A program made the position numbers and the translations under genes. A stretch of 64,000 bases of DNA from Chrysomallon squamiferum (Eukaryota; Mollusca; Gastropoda; Neomphalida; Peltospiridae): positions 17,643,810 to 17,707,809 of the forward strand of contig CM022673.1 of assembly GCA_012295275.1 (NCBI GenBank). Direction: 5' to 3'. This document shows positions 1-11,500 of the stretch, piece by piece; the stretch's first letter is position 1, and every line of letters begins with the position of its first letter. The notes beneath the pieces were generated by a model. That model searched no databases. It was not told the origin of the DNA and was given only the letters and a program-made list of their open reading frames with translations.

Positions 1-281
1 TCTGCCGTCCTAGCATTAAAAGGCAGTTAATTTAACACGTGTCCAACTAAATCTAAATATCTAGTCACTCATTTGTACACTTCCTTATCATTCAAATTGC
101 TCCTGTAAAAATACAGAAAGAAAACAGGTCACACGATTTTGTTATTCTCATTACAAACTTCATTTCGTAGTCGGAGGTTTTTCAGATCGTGATTTTTTTT
201 TTTTTTTTTTGTTATTCCTGTACTTTCCCTGCTACTAGATGTCTGAGCTAAATTTCATGGATTTTTCCCCATAATATTATT

Positions 282-400
282 TATCTTTATCTATCTGTCT
301 GTCTATCTTTCTGTCTATATGTCTGTCTAAATTCTATCTATCCATCTATATATCTATCCATCCATCCATCTGTCTGTCTGTGTATCTATTAGAAACTTCT
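282..400. repeat. Imperfect CTAT/CTGT tetranucleotide repeat
   Basis: Interspersed ctat, ctgt and catc units, degenerate, with a related gtag/atag patch near 446-465. Simple sequence, no gene. Confidence 0.7.
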
Positions 401-1171
401 GTTTGTGTATTCTGTTTATGTGTTCTGTATTTATATATTGATATGTAGGTAGATAGGTAGATATGTGTTTATCTACATGTATTTATATCGTTTTCTGTGT
501 TCGTTTCTCAAAATATTTATAAATTTATTATAATTAATACTATTACGTATTCATAAATTGACTTACACGCAAACAAGATATGAAGTTGTTAATTTCATCT
601 AAAATGTTATTAAAGAATTTTAAATATCAAACTGAGCTATATCTCAGGTTTGCTGTTGTTACTGTTTTTGTGAATCCTCCATTCATTAATAAATTCTGAT
701 ATGATGGGTAAAAACTTAACCATACATGAAGCAACTGAAAATGAGCTCAGAGCAGCAATTGTATAGAATTTATTTTTTACACTGTATCTTTTATGTAGGC
801 AGGAGATTCTAACCAAATTTTATTTTCATTATCAATGTCTGCTTACGTAAAACTGATAACATTTATTTAAGCCGTGTTCATACTAATCGACTTGTTGTTT
901 CCGCTTGTAGTATCGGCTTTAGAATTTAGAGAAATTGGACGGTTTGGAATTTTTCAGTTTTTATTAAGTGTGTCATGGATGCATGTTTTTAACTTGTTTG
1001 AGAACAAAGCCTAAGTTTCTTTGTTCACTAAAGCCTACGATCGTCAAAATCTGATAAAAGAATTCTTATAATAAAGAAGCTAATAAGAACGAGAAAGAAA
1101 AAATGAATGAGAGAAAGAAAAAAATCAAAGAGTGGAAGCGAAAAAAGAACGAAAAAGAAAGATAGAAAGAA

Positions 1172-1210
<39 letters not shown>

Positions 1211-1820
1211 AACAGAAGAAACGAAATACGAATGAAGAGAACCTTATCGGATAGTTAACTGCAAATTGATTGATGGAGAGAGTTCACGACATTTGGTAGG
1301 GAATGGGAAACATAATTCGATCGCAAGCGTCAAGTCGCTTAGTGAAAACACTGCTATAGACAATTTAACTAACCCTTGCAAACACACGCTTTCTCCTGAA
1401 CCACCCTCTCTGTCCACGGTTATTTCAACATGTCAGCAGTGCTGTCATCACGCATCTGCAGAACTGATTTCAAGTCAGAAAGAAAAAAAAAAATTCACGT
1501 ACAAATTAGCAGCACATTAACACAGATACAAAATATGCTTTGTGTAGTTCAGATAGTGAGCCTTGTTAGTGACAAACTATGAATTAAGTAGTTTATACTT
1601 TATCAGTTTTAATTCCTGTTCACATATAAAACATTCACTGTCTGTAGACAAAGAGCAGACTTAAACGTGGCTGGAGTAAATATGTACACGTCACACACGT
1701 AACTACAGTCGTACACTGACACAACTCTACACACGTCTTGTTACAAACACACACAGACACATATACCTTCATACAGATATATCTTCATACATTCTGACAT
1801 ACACACATGCACACCCATAT

Positions 1821-2018
<198 letters not shown>

Positions 2019-2509
2019 ATCATGTAACAGATAAACACAGGGAATACTAAAATACATATTTTACAACTATAAAAAAGGTTTAAAAATAATGTTACATTAT
2101 TTTCAGAAAAGAGTTACTAAATACGTACATCTCTATCACCAGTTTGCGGGTTTTGTCTACACGGATCTGACAAACTCGAAAATTGATTCACCTTTCATTG
2201 TTTATTCTGTCATTGGGTTGCCACTCTATTAATAGGACGTGCTGTTTACAAATGGGACAGTGTAAATATAGGAGATCGTTTCAAGATCGGATAACAGAAT
2301 AACCCCAGTGCGAATCGGGAATACTAATGATTTGGTGTGTTAATCGTTTTAGTGATCTTGTTCAGAAAGGATTTAGGTCATCGCTGAACTATATAAAACA
2401 TGCTTACATAATTGAAGGTTCAAGCACACAAAACATGGACAATGACTGAATGTTGCTTTTAATATTAATTTGTTTATGTTATAAGATTGGTCAGCTAGAA
2501 CGTAATAGA

Positions 2510-3027
2510 TTGGTTAGATAGTAGTGTTAGTCTGTTAGACATTTAGTTAGAGAAGAGAGAGTGCAGTGTTAACGTGTTAGAATATTAGTTAGAGAGAAGA
2601 GAGAGAATGTGGTGTTAGCATGTTAGAAGATTAGTTAGAGAGAGGAAAGAGTGTAATATTAGTGTGTTAGAAGGCTGGTTAAAGAAAAGACAGTATAGTG
2701 TTATTAAGTTAGAAGATTAGTTATAGAAGAGATAGTATAGTGTTAGTATGTTAGAAGATTATTTACAGAAAAGAAAGTGTAATATTAATATATTAGAAGA
2801 TTAGTTACAGAGGAAGAGTATAGTGTTGTTAGCATGTTAGAAGTTTAATTAGAGAGAAAAGAGAGAATAGTGTTAGAATGTTAGATGAGTTAGAAAATAA
2901 ATTTTAGTGTCAGTATGTTAGAAGCTTAGCTAGAGAAGAGACAGTGTAGTGTTAGTATGTTAGATGATTAGTTAGAGAAAAGAGTGTAATGTTAGTATGT
3001 TAGGTTAGTTAGAGAGAAGGTGTACTG
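2510..3027. repeat. Minisatellite, about 12 diverged copies of a roughly 42-bp unit
   Basis: Each unit reads approximately ttagttagagagaaga, then gtgtagtgttag, then tatgttagaaga. Copies differ by substitutions and small indels, so the period drifts from about 36 to 46 bp. There is no open frame across it. Confidence 0.8.
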
Positions 3028-3279
3028 TTATTTACACATTAACATTTGGCTGTATTATTAAAGGTATGGTTGTGTCTCTCAGTCTTCAACTATCGCGTTT
3101 AATCGTTGAACCAGCGAGGCTGGTTTCATGAATTAAACAAACTACGACTTGCAGCGCCACAGAATGATAGAATCCTGTCATTGTTAAACAGTACAGATGT
3201 GAATTTAAAGTAAGAAATTTTAAACAGACAAGATAACAGTGTACATTTTTTATATTTATTTAGACTCTGGTGATATAGC

Positions 3280-3280
<1 letters not shown>

Positions 3281-3331
<51 letters not shown>
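3281..3331. repeat. (TAA)n microsatellite
   Basis: Perfect trinucleotide array of about 50 bp. Confidence 0.95.
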
Positions 3332-3332
<1 letters not shown>

Positions 3333-4133
3333 CCTAACTAAAAAATAAATAATCAATAAAACATCGAATAAATGATCACAATGACATTACAAAAACAAAC
3401 AAAAATGAGTACATTTAGTATTAGGTAACATGAGATGTATTTTGACAAATTTTACAGATTACAGCACTATAGTATAGCTCAAAACAACTTGCTGTTGAAA
3501 ACAGTACGATATATTAATGTATCGGTGTAATATTCAAAACTGCATATTACTTCACTTTGCTGAAAATAACTATTCACATCACATTGCACTTGATTTCCCA
3601 CTGCATTTCCCGTCTAGTATTCAAGACACCTAGATTCTGCACTTCACAACACAGTACTATTCAACATAAAAAATATTTCGTTTCAATGGAAATCATTATT
3701 CAACAGAACACAAAATTGTTCTAGATGGCAAGGTGCAATCAGCACAGCGGAATACTGCACTTCATTGTAAATTACTCTTAAAACACTCAAAAAACTGCAC
3801 AACACAAATGTAATGAATATTTATTTCCGTCTGCAGTTTAAACATCGTGCACCAGTGACTGGTGATGTGGAAGCGATGCGCAGACAACATGCCCACTGCA
3901 TTCCATGTTAGACTACCGCAAGTCTACGCTTTTTTCTGCAGGTTCATTCTGTTTGTTCAAAGAATGACAACATCGTCTATCTGAGCGTCCTGAAGTCTAA
4001 CACATTGGTGTTTTGTGACAACGTAATTTAAAATAAAAACACTGATATTTAAGTCATTTGTTTTACTCCTTCTGAAATAGAAATTGATCATTTCTGTGAG
4101 ATACCGGTCCCTCGCATTTCGGATATAGAACCT

Positions 4134-4135
<2 letters not shown>

Positions 4136-4171
<36 letters not shown>
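4136..4171. repeat. (TAA)12 microsatellite abutting a transposon remnant
   Basis: A perfect TAA tract that directly joins the broken end of the Tigger-like element at 4172-4806. It stands where the element's second terminal inverted repeat should be. Confidence 0.9.
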
Positions 4172-4172
<1 letters not shown>

Positions 4173-4806
4173 GCCCCCCAAAACCACCCCAATTTTTTTA
4201 ACATGTTTTTAAATAAGAAAAATGTATTTATAAAAGACAAATATTGTATAAAAACAAAATAAAAGAGAATGTAAAGAAATAAATTGGTTTTGTAAAGTAT
4301 ACAGGGTTAGGGTTTCTCCATCTTTTCATGGACAGAGGCCCGCAGCTTAGAAATTATTTGAAGGCCTTTCGCTAGAGTTATAGCCTTTATCGACTCCTTC
4401 AGCTTCTGTATGGTACACATCGTAGAAGCACTCCGCTCGTACTGCCCAGCCAAGTCGACTACATGCACAGTTCGCACGTTGTCCTGATTTCATGCTTTAA
4501 TTTAATGGAATCAACCGCATCTTCTTCTCAGAACTGTCCTTTGCACTCACTTTCTTACAATCATGGTAAGAAAAAAAAATGGGCAAAATACTGGACAAAA
4601 CGCGAACATATCAGAACAGAGATGCTTTCATGGCGAGGTAACCACGTGAAGCAAACAAGAGAGACGCGGGATACTGGGTGGATGTTGTGTTGTTCGTTGC
4701 ACCAACTAGCTCGTAACTCGGATTTTTGCTCGCAAAAATTGACCGGGCGACTGGTCGTAACTCGAAAACTCGTAAGTTGGTGAACCGTAAGTCAATCTAC
4801 CATTTT
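4172..4806 (-). mobile_element. Non-autonomous Tigger/pogo-like DNA transposon remnant, copy 1 (one end lost)
   Basis: Read on the minus strand it aligns over nearly its whole length with the intact copy at 40983-41665. Both share the terminal region (TTGACTTA then CACCAACTTA), the GAGTTACGAGC motif, a leader with AGTATTTTGCC, and a 3' arm (ACTTTACAAAACCAATTTAT onward). The coding relic resembles the N-terminal helix-turn-helix of Tigger/pogo transposases, and this copy still reads SKLRASVHEKMEK. The rest of the transposase is absent, and frameshifts and stops are present. The outer terminus near 4801-4806 is mutated. The other end is missing and replaced by (TAA)n. Confidence 0.8.
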
Positions 4807-4817
4807 ATATATATATA

Positions 4818-4848
<31 letters not shown>

Positions 4849-6602
4849 AGAACAATGAAACATGAAAAAGAAAAAGAAAAGAAAACCCAAAAGCATGAGA
4901 GAGATAAAGCATCATAAAATAATTGTCGTGAATGAAAAAAAAAGTTCATTATCATAATGTTTTTTAATTTTAAATATACAGTATTGCTTTCATTTGTATG
5001 TAGGGGGGTTATGTCTTTAAATACATCTGTCATTATTTATTTTATTTTATTTATTGTTATATTTGTACATATAATTATTTCTTCTCTTTTTTGTCATTTT
5101 AAAAAAATTTTGTATTCTCTTCATGACTTCAAACATTCTTCTCTCTATCTCTCTCACACACGCACACACACGCTCTACCTTTCTCTCTCTGTCACGATCC
5201 TTCTTTTTCTCTTTCGCAATCTTTTCCTTTTCTCTCTCTTCTCTTTCTCTGTTTCTCTCTATCTCTCTATCCATCACTGTCTCATTCTCTCCCTCCTCTT
5301 TCTTTCACTCTCTCATTGCTTCCCTCTATTTCGTAACACAGAATATTCTAGTATACAGTACAAAACAGTACAAAACTGTACAAAAGCTCTCAGCGTGTGG
5401 TCTGCCCGTTTCGTGAGTTCACAATGGAATTTTGTAGGTGATTTCCTCTGCTGATGTACACAATGTTTAACTCCCCAGCGAAACAAACAGGTGTCTGCTT
5501 GTATTTGTTTATATATAGAAACTCGGAACTGTTTGCACTGTTGTTTTTTAACAACCATGCCGCGCTGGAAAAACACGGATAAAATTTAAACAGGTGTATA
5601 CACACACAGTGTGTTTTACGTAAATAAAACTCTATTATATAGGTGTTTATTGTTGTTTTTACCTCCGTAGTAATATTACAGTTTTCCATACAGTTATTTC
5701 TGTTTTATTTTCCAAACTGGAATTCTGTTCAGATATTTATTTGTTTGTTTGTGGGTTCGGATTTTCTTCTTTATTTAACTATACCTAACTGTCGTGATAG
5801 TCATAACACTCTCCTTCTTTCTCTCTCGTTCCCTATTTTTCTCAGTTTGCTTCATCTTTTTTTTTTCTCTCTCTCTGTCTCTCTCTGTCCGTCTCACTAA
5901 GAAACACACATATTATTTTATTACTATTTATTCTCTGACTTTTCGTATTATAACACTGTTTTAAAAATAATTTGGTTTATGTCAGTATTTTGAATTTGAA
6001 AATAAAGTAGCCTATTATAAAGCTTTTTGTTTGTTAATAAATTGCTTTTAAATTACCATTATCTCATTAATTCATATAATTTTCTCTTTCACATTATTTT
6101 TATGTTTTTAAAATTAATCAAACAGCACTTAATTAATTATTTTTTTATTAATTTTATCTGTTTATTTATTTATTTATTTATTATCATCATCATCAACATC
6201 ATCTCTTTAATGTTACCAACCCAGTAGGTGTCCCAAGGTTGTTTAGCAAAAGTCTTTGTATTCTATTCCTGATTATCAAAAGATACAAGAATCAGTATTA
6301 ACGGATCGTTTTTACAGCTATAAAAATTAAAAAATTAAAAATTAAAAAATTAAAAGATTAAAATAGCAGTAATTATTTACAGACTAGATGTCCTATTAAA
6401 TCGTAAATTATAATTTATAATCATTCATAATAACCGTATCGTTCATCTGATAAATGATCCTAAGGTTTTATTTTCAGACAACTCTACTTCCTGTATGTCA
6501 ATGAACTCTCTTGGAGTTGTTTCCCTTACTACTAAAAAATCGGTTCTTTCTTCCAAAAAGTTTTGTAATATATGAAATTTTATTTTTCAATTTTTATTTA
6601 TT

Positions 6603-6650
<48 letters not shown>

Positions 6651-6846
6651 TGTTATTGTTGTTGTTGTTTGTTGCTGTTTTCTGTTGTTTTTTTGTTGTT
6701 CTTCGTTTAATCAGCTAATACTTTTAAGCAGTTTACATAACCATATTAAAAAACTACGTCAGAAAGATGAAGATTCTTTATTATTCACAATCACATCTAA
6801 ATAAATAAATGAACTCATTCAAAACCGCATCAGTTTAAAATAATAA

Positions 6847-6912
<66 letters not shown>

Positions 6913-6990
6913 GGAGTACTGCTATTTGCTGAAACATTAATTACTTATGTGCTTGATTCGAGGTTTTTCCGTTTTGTATTGGAAATAATG
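4807..6990. other. Intergenic between Tigger remnant and PAN-domain gene
   Basis: Simple-sequence rich: GAAA repeats (about 4819-4850), a CT-rich stretch (about 5140-5330), more CT near 5860-5900, TTTA/ATT arrays (about 6597-6650), and AGT then AAT arrays (about 6846-6910). Open frames here are low complexity. I recognise no gene. The 3' untranslated region of the minus-strand gene ending at 6991 presumably extends into the right edge. Confidence 0.6.
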
Positions 6991-7607
6991 TCACCACGGA
7001 AATTTTACAAAAACCGCCATCACATCAGCTTGTCTGAAATCTGGAATAAAATAATAACAGTAATAACAACAACAACAACAACATTATTGTTATTATGATT
7101 ATAATGATGATGAAGATGATGATGATGATGACGATGATAAGAACGATAACAACGATGATGTCAGTTAATCTACAACTAGTTAATAAATCCAAAACATGTC
7201 ATTCTTGAATAAACAATCTAAAAATGTATATTACCGCAGTAACGTTTTAAATTATTCTTATTATTTTACTTACAATAATTAAATTTAAAAAAAACAATTC
7301 GCTGGTACATAATTTACTAGATGCTAACCCCGTGAATGCCATCGAGTTATTTGATGGTTGGCAGCGTAGAGAAACACAGGGAAGCCAGATTTCACATCAC
7401 CCTCCCAGTCACACACAGACACGTTAGAATCCAAAACCACCATCCACCCGACGTCTTCGACCACGTTGCAGCCGCTGTCGCTGTTACCAATGTACCAGTG
7501 CCGAACAAAGCTGACGTCATCACTTGACAAAATAATGAAGAAAATAAACTAAAATAAATAGATAATAACATCAACAACAATATTGAAAACTACAATAGTA
7601 ATAATAA

Positions 7608-7638
<31 letters not shown>

Positions 7639-7686
7639 AAAAACAACAACACCTATAACGATAACAATACAAATACTAATAAAAAC

Positions 7687-7767
<81 letters not shown>

Positions 7768-7892
7768 TTGGTCTGTTTATCAAAATGTAGTCCATTTCAT
7801 TCTTGATTACTCTATTTGGACTTTTCCACAATTTATTCACAGAATGACATGCAATGTTTGTCTGCTGCACGGTCAAGTAAAACATTTTCCTT

Positions 7893-7923
<31 letters not shown>

Positions 7924-9366
7924 CGCTATGTCAGTGTGTGTGCGTGCGTGCGTAGGATAAAATAACAAAATCCTACTCAGTGATGAAGAAAGTCTTGTTA
8001 GCGCTTCTTATCATATCTGTCCATGAAGAAGAGATCAGTTCGGATTGGGAAAACCAGTTTTTATTGTCAGGCCCATTCCCGTTGAAAGTTGCACTTTCCA
8101 TTGGTAGGCCATTTTCATACAATACCACTTTTACCTAAAAATAAATCCAATGATGTAGATAATGATGATGATGATGATGATGATAACATTAATAATAATA
8201 ATAATATTTATTTATTATTATTATTATTATTATAAGAAAATGAAAGAGAGAAAAATATATCAGTAAAACTACCTCCTCAAAAATGTAAGTCATCCAGTCA
8301 TCAACGATTTTACTTTTAAAATGCCGGTCACAGTGATGTGAACCATTTACCGACGAGCATCCAATAGGAACGTCCCTTCTGATAGCTGGAGAATCGTCAT
8401 AACGTCCTGGAGTAAACCACGTGTCGTTCGTTGATTGGCCAATGCGAGAAGTGGCGCGAAAAACTAAAATCCATTCGTCATACCACACAAAATCTATAAA
8501 AATGAATATATAAAATATCTTCTTTATGAAATGATAATAACTAAATGAACAGAAATTATTACTCAACTTTGAAAGTGTTAAAAGTATGTGTAATAAATCG
8601 TGATACACATTCTAATGAACATAAAGAATGAGAATTTATTGCAGCTGTTTGCTGCTCAGTTGCAGAGGCTGTAAATCATATTATTTTATTCTGTATTTTA
8701 ATAGCTTTGCATAAAAGAAATTTTTCGAGTTTTTTTCTTCTTCTTATTATTTTCGAAGATGTTGTTAATTCTGACTCATATATTACTCCTTCTTCAAAGA
8801 AATATAGTTCATTAAAAAAAAGAAAATTCACACTCTAAATCACTGAAATACATAATATAGCCATATAAACATAAGCAATGCAATGTATACTTATATAAAA
8901 CGTCAAATAATACAGTCTGTACAAACTTTTTTTCTCTCGCTCTCATTTTTTTAAGTTTTGTTTTTAATAAATAAATAATACGTTCTGCTCGTCAAACTAC
9001 AGAGAAATGGTTAAACAACAGTTGAAAAATCTTACTAGTTCTCCTCTGGATGTATTCCCAGTCAGATGATGCGTCAAACGTCACTTCCGCTGAGTTAATC
9101 GGCTTTCTGTGAAGATAACAAGTATTTTCTGAGGAACGGAAACTGACGCCTACACACATACTGCGCATGCAAACCAAGGCGCAGAATGTTATGGAACACG
9201 TACTTCCAGGGCAAGGAACAGTGCGCATGTCTGAACTAGTCACGTGATACCCATGTAGTCTGTCGAACAGGACACCATTACCGCAGGTAAAGAAGATTAA
9301 ATTCATAAAGAAAAGAGTTACAAATGTTACTGATGAATTAGTAAATAGTCCTGTCCTTGGCGTCAT
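6991..9366 (-). CDS. Secreted PAN/apple-domain protein with a conserved uncharacterised C-terminal region
   Basis: Five exons on the minus strand: 9036-9366, 8273-8493, 7977-8134, 7329-7522 and 6991-7040. All introns are GT-AG, the phases (1,0,2,1) agree, and the product is 317 aa. Residues 1-30 form a signal peptide or signal anchor with a hydrophobic core VTFVTLFFMNLIFF. A cysteine-rich PAN/apple-like module follows (about 30-105, containing CPGSTC, FCALVC and NTCYLHRKP). The C-terminal part carries landmarks I recall from many unnamed mollusc, lancelet and annelid proteins: WILVFRATS, HFKSKIVDDW, NWFSQSELISSSWTD, GWMVVLDS, CDWE, PVFLYAA and a closing ADVMAVFVKFPW. The short last exon is supported because it restores that ending in frame; reading through at 7329 would stop after HSRG. 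Function is unknown; an extracellular binding role is only inferred. Family membership is from memory, not a search. Confidence 0.8.
7601..7767. repeat. (AGA)n and (AAT)n microsatellites in an intron of the PAN-domain gene
   Basis: An AGA array (about 7609-7640) and a perfect AAT array (7687-7767) lie inside the intron between 7523 and 7976. That intron also holds a TA tract near 7893-7914. Confidence 0.9.
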
Positions 9367-9904
9367 TCTGATTTACAAGACCGTGCTGAAAGTACAAAAA
9401 GAAACAGTGTAAATTATCTCCTGATAATTTACACGACTTCCAAAAAAGCAGCAAAAAACATATCTGATTATTACTGTATAAAGATTCAAAAACGTTTTTA
9501 TATTTTACTTGTGGCTTTTTCTTGTTCGTTTTTCTTTCTTTTCTTAACTATATATTATATTTATTTATTGTTATTTTATTTCATTATTTATTTAATGTGG
9601 TTGGTGGACCATCAAAAGCACTATAACTACAACTACTGTTAACAACCACCATCCCTTCTACGAAAACTACTACACTTATTACCACTAACATTGTAACAGC
9701 AACAACAACTACTACTACTACTACTATTACTAACAATACTACAACATTAACTATTGCTACTACTATTGTTCTTCATTTTCTTCTTTTACTACTGTAACTG
9801 CCACTGCTACGAATACTAATACTAGTAACACAACTCATAATAATACAATTCACAATGCTTAATTTAAATAAATAAATAAATAAATCATTAAACTCGTAAA
9901 CTAA

Positions 9905-9935
<31 letters not shown>

Positions 9936-10690
9936 ATCATTAAACTCGTAAACTAATAAATAAATAAATAAATAATTTAATTAATAAAAAAAAAAAAAAT
10001 GAAATGAAACATTATTATCATGGTAATATTTTGGACAAAGTTATGAAATGTTTTCATACTTACTTAAAATAATTCACAATAAGTAAACTTCTTACATCAA
10101 AATTTTGAAATATTTCCAGTTAGACATCCATCAGGCTAACAAAGATTCTGGTTTTTCTGAGTCGATGCAGAATTAATCCTTAGCGGAGAGTGTTACATAC
10201 AGTCGGATTTGCGTCTGTTAGTGAATGATTTTTACTAACTTAATATATAAAAAAATTCTACCTTTCCCTTTCCTGATTCTCCTAACGATTATTTAAACTT
10301 TTTGACAGCACTTTGGACGTCAAAATGTTAAGTGTAAAAAAATAATATTTCTTTGTTGAAATACTGTGCTAATTTAAACACAGTGGAAACTGATATTTGT
10401 CACTGATACATCTGACATTTATCGTACATTTAGTTCGTCTTTTGGCTTTTTAACATAGTCATACCAGTTCAAGAGCTGAATAAACAGCAAAAGTGATATA
10501 AATGTGATTTCTATTTGTTTTGTATTCACTGTAGTGATTTTTGTTAATCCATTGATCTTGTTTACTGGATTTTCTAGTGTAGACATTTCTTGATTTCTTT
10601 GTTATAACTTGTCAACATCCTTTGTTTATTCGATTTTCGAAACGAGCTGAATTAATTTATAAGTGTATCAAGAACGACTAAAATAATGTT

Positions 10691-10692
<2 letters not shown>

Positions 10693-10767
<75 letters not shown>
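10693..10767. repeat. Compound (TG)n(GA)n microsatellite ending in a G run
   Basis: TG dinucleotides, then GA dinucleotides to 10760, then seven or more G. Same GT-to-GA architecture as at 1821-2014. Confidence 0.95.
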
Positions 10768-11279
10768 TTTATTTAATTCATACATAAACATTACGCAAAA
10801 TATATTCTTAATATTCTTAACATTTTTATTTCAACCCCAGTTATGTCAAACTGACTATAATTAACCTTAAAGTATCGATACGCCCCTTCCTGGTATGTTA
10901 TCCAATCCTAGCATTCGATGTCCAAGTAGATGCTTCAACAAACGCAAATAAAACAGGACGTATTAGTGGCTAAATGTTACGACACAGTTGAAAAGTAAAC
11001 GAAATAAGGTTAAACTAAGCGAACGCTAAATATTTATGGATTAGTTTCATTAATTCTACTGACGTTATTAGTTTTGTGTTCCTTTTTTTATGATAATATC
11101 AGCAGTTTTCAAATAATAATTATATTTAATTAATCCTACTAATATTAGAAGCAATACTAATTTAAGAAATGTTTTTGTAAAAAATAACATTCGAGAAAAA
11201 AATTAAATGTGTATAAATACAGTGTACTAGCTGTTTATGGAAATGCAGCTGACTTATTTTCTACAGTTTAAATACTACT

Positions 11280-11309
11280 AAAAGAACAACAGCAACAACA
11301 ACAACAACA

Positions 11310-11358
<49 letters not shown>

Positions 11359-11462
11359 ATACCACCAATAATAATAATAATAATAATATGTATTTCTGTG
11401 TGTATCATCACCATCATATATATTATCATCGCAATCATCATCACTATCACCATCATCATCAA

Positions 11463-11498
<36 letters not shown>
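11280..11498. repeat. Cluster of trinucleotide arrays: AAC, CTA, AAT, ATC-rich, ATT
   Basis: Adjacent arrays of AAC, CTA (about 11311-11358) and AAT (about 11368-11388), an imperfect CATCAT region (about 11405-11462), and ATT to about 11498. Each array differs from the next by one base per unit, as if interconverted. Confidence 0.9.

Positions 11499-11500
<2 letters not shown>

Noticed and set aside
1266-1520. 84-residue open frame
   Set aside because: No recognisable motif and no neighbouring exon; composition like the surrounding non-coding sequence.
4463-4783. 106-residue plus-strand open frame
   Set aside because: It is antisense to the Tigger-like remnant on the minus strand.
7336-7580. 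Open frames overlapping the fourth exon of the PAN-domain gene
   Set aside because: Shadows of the real minus-strand exon (7329-7522); only that frame gives the GWMVVLDS landmarks.
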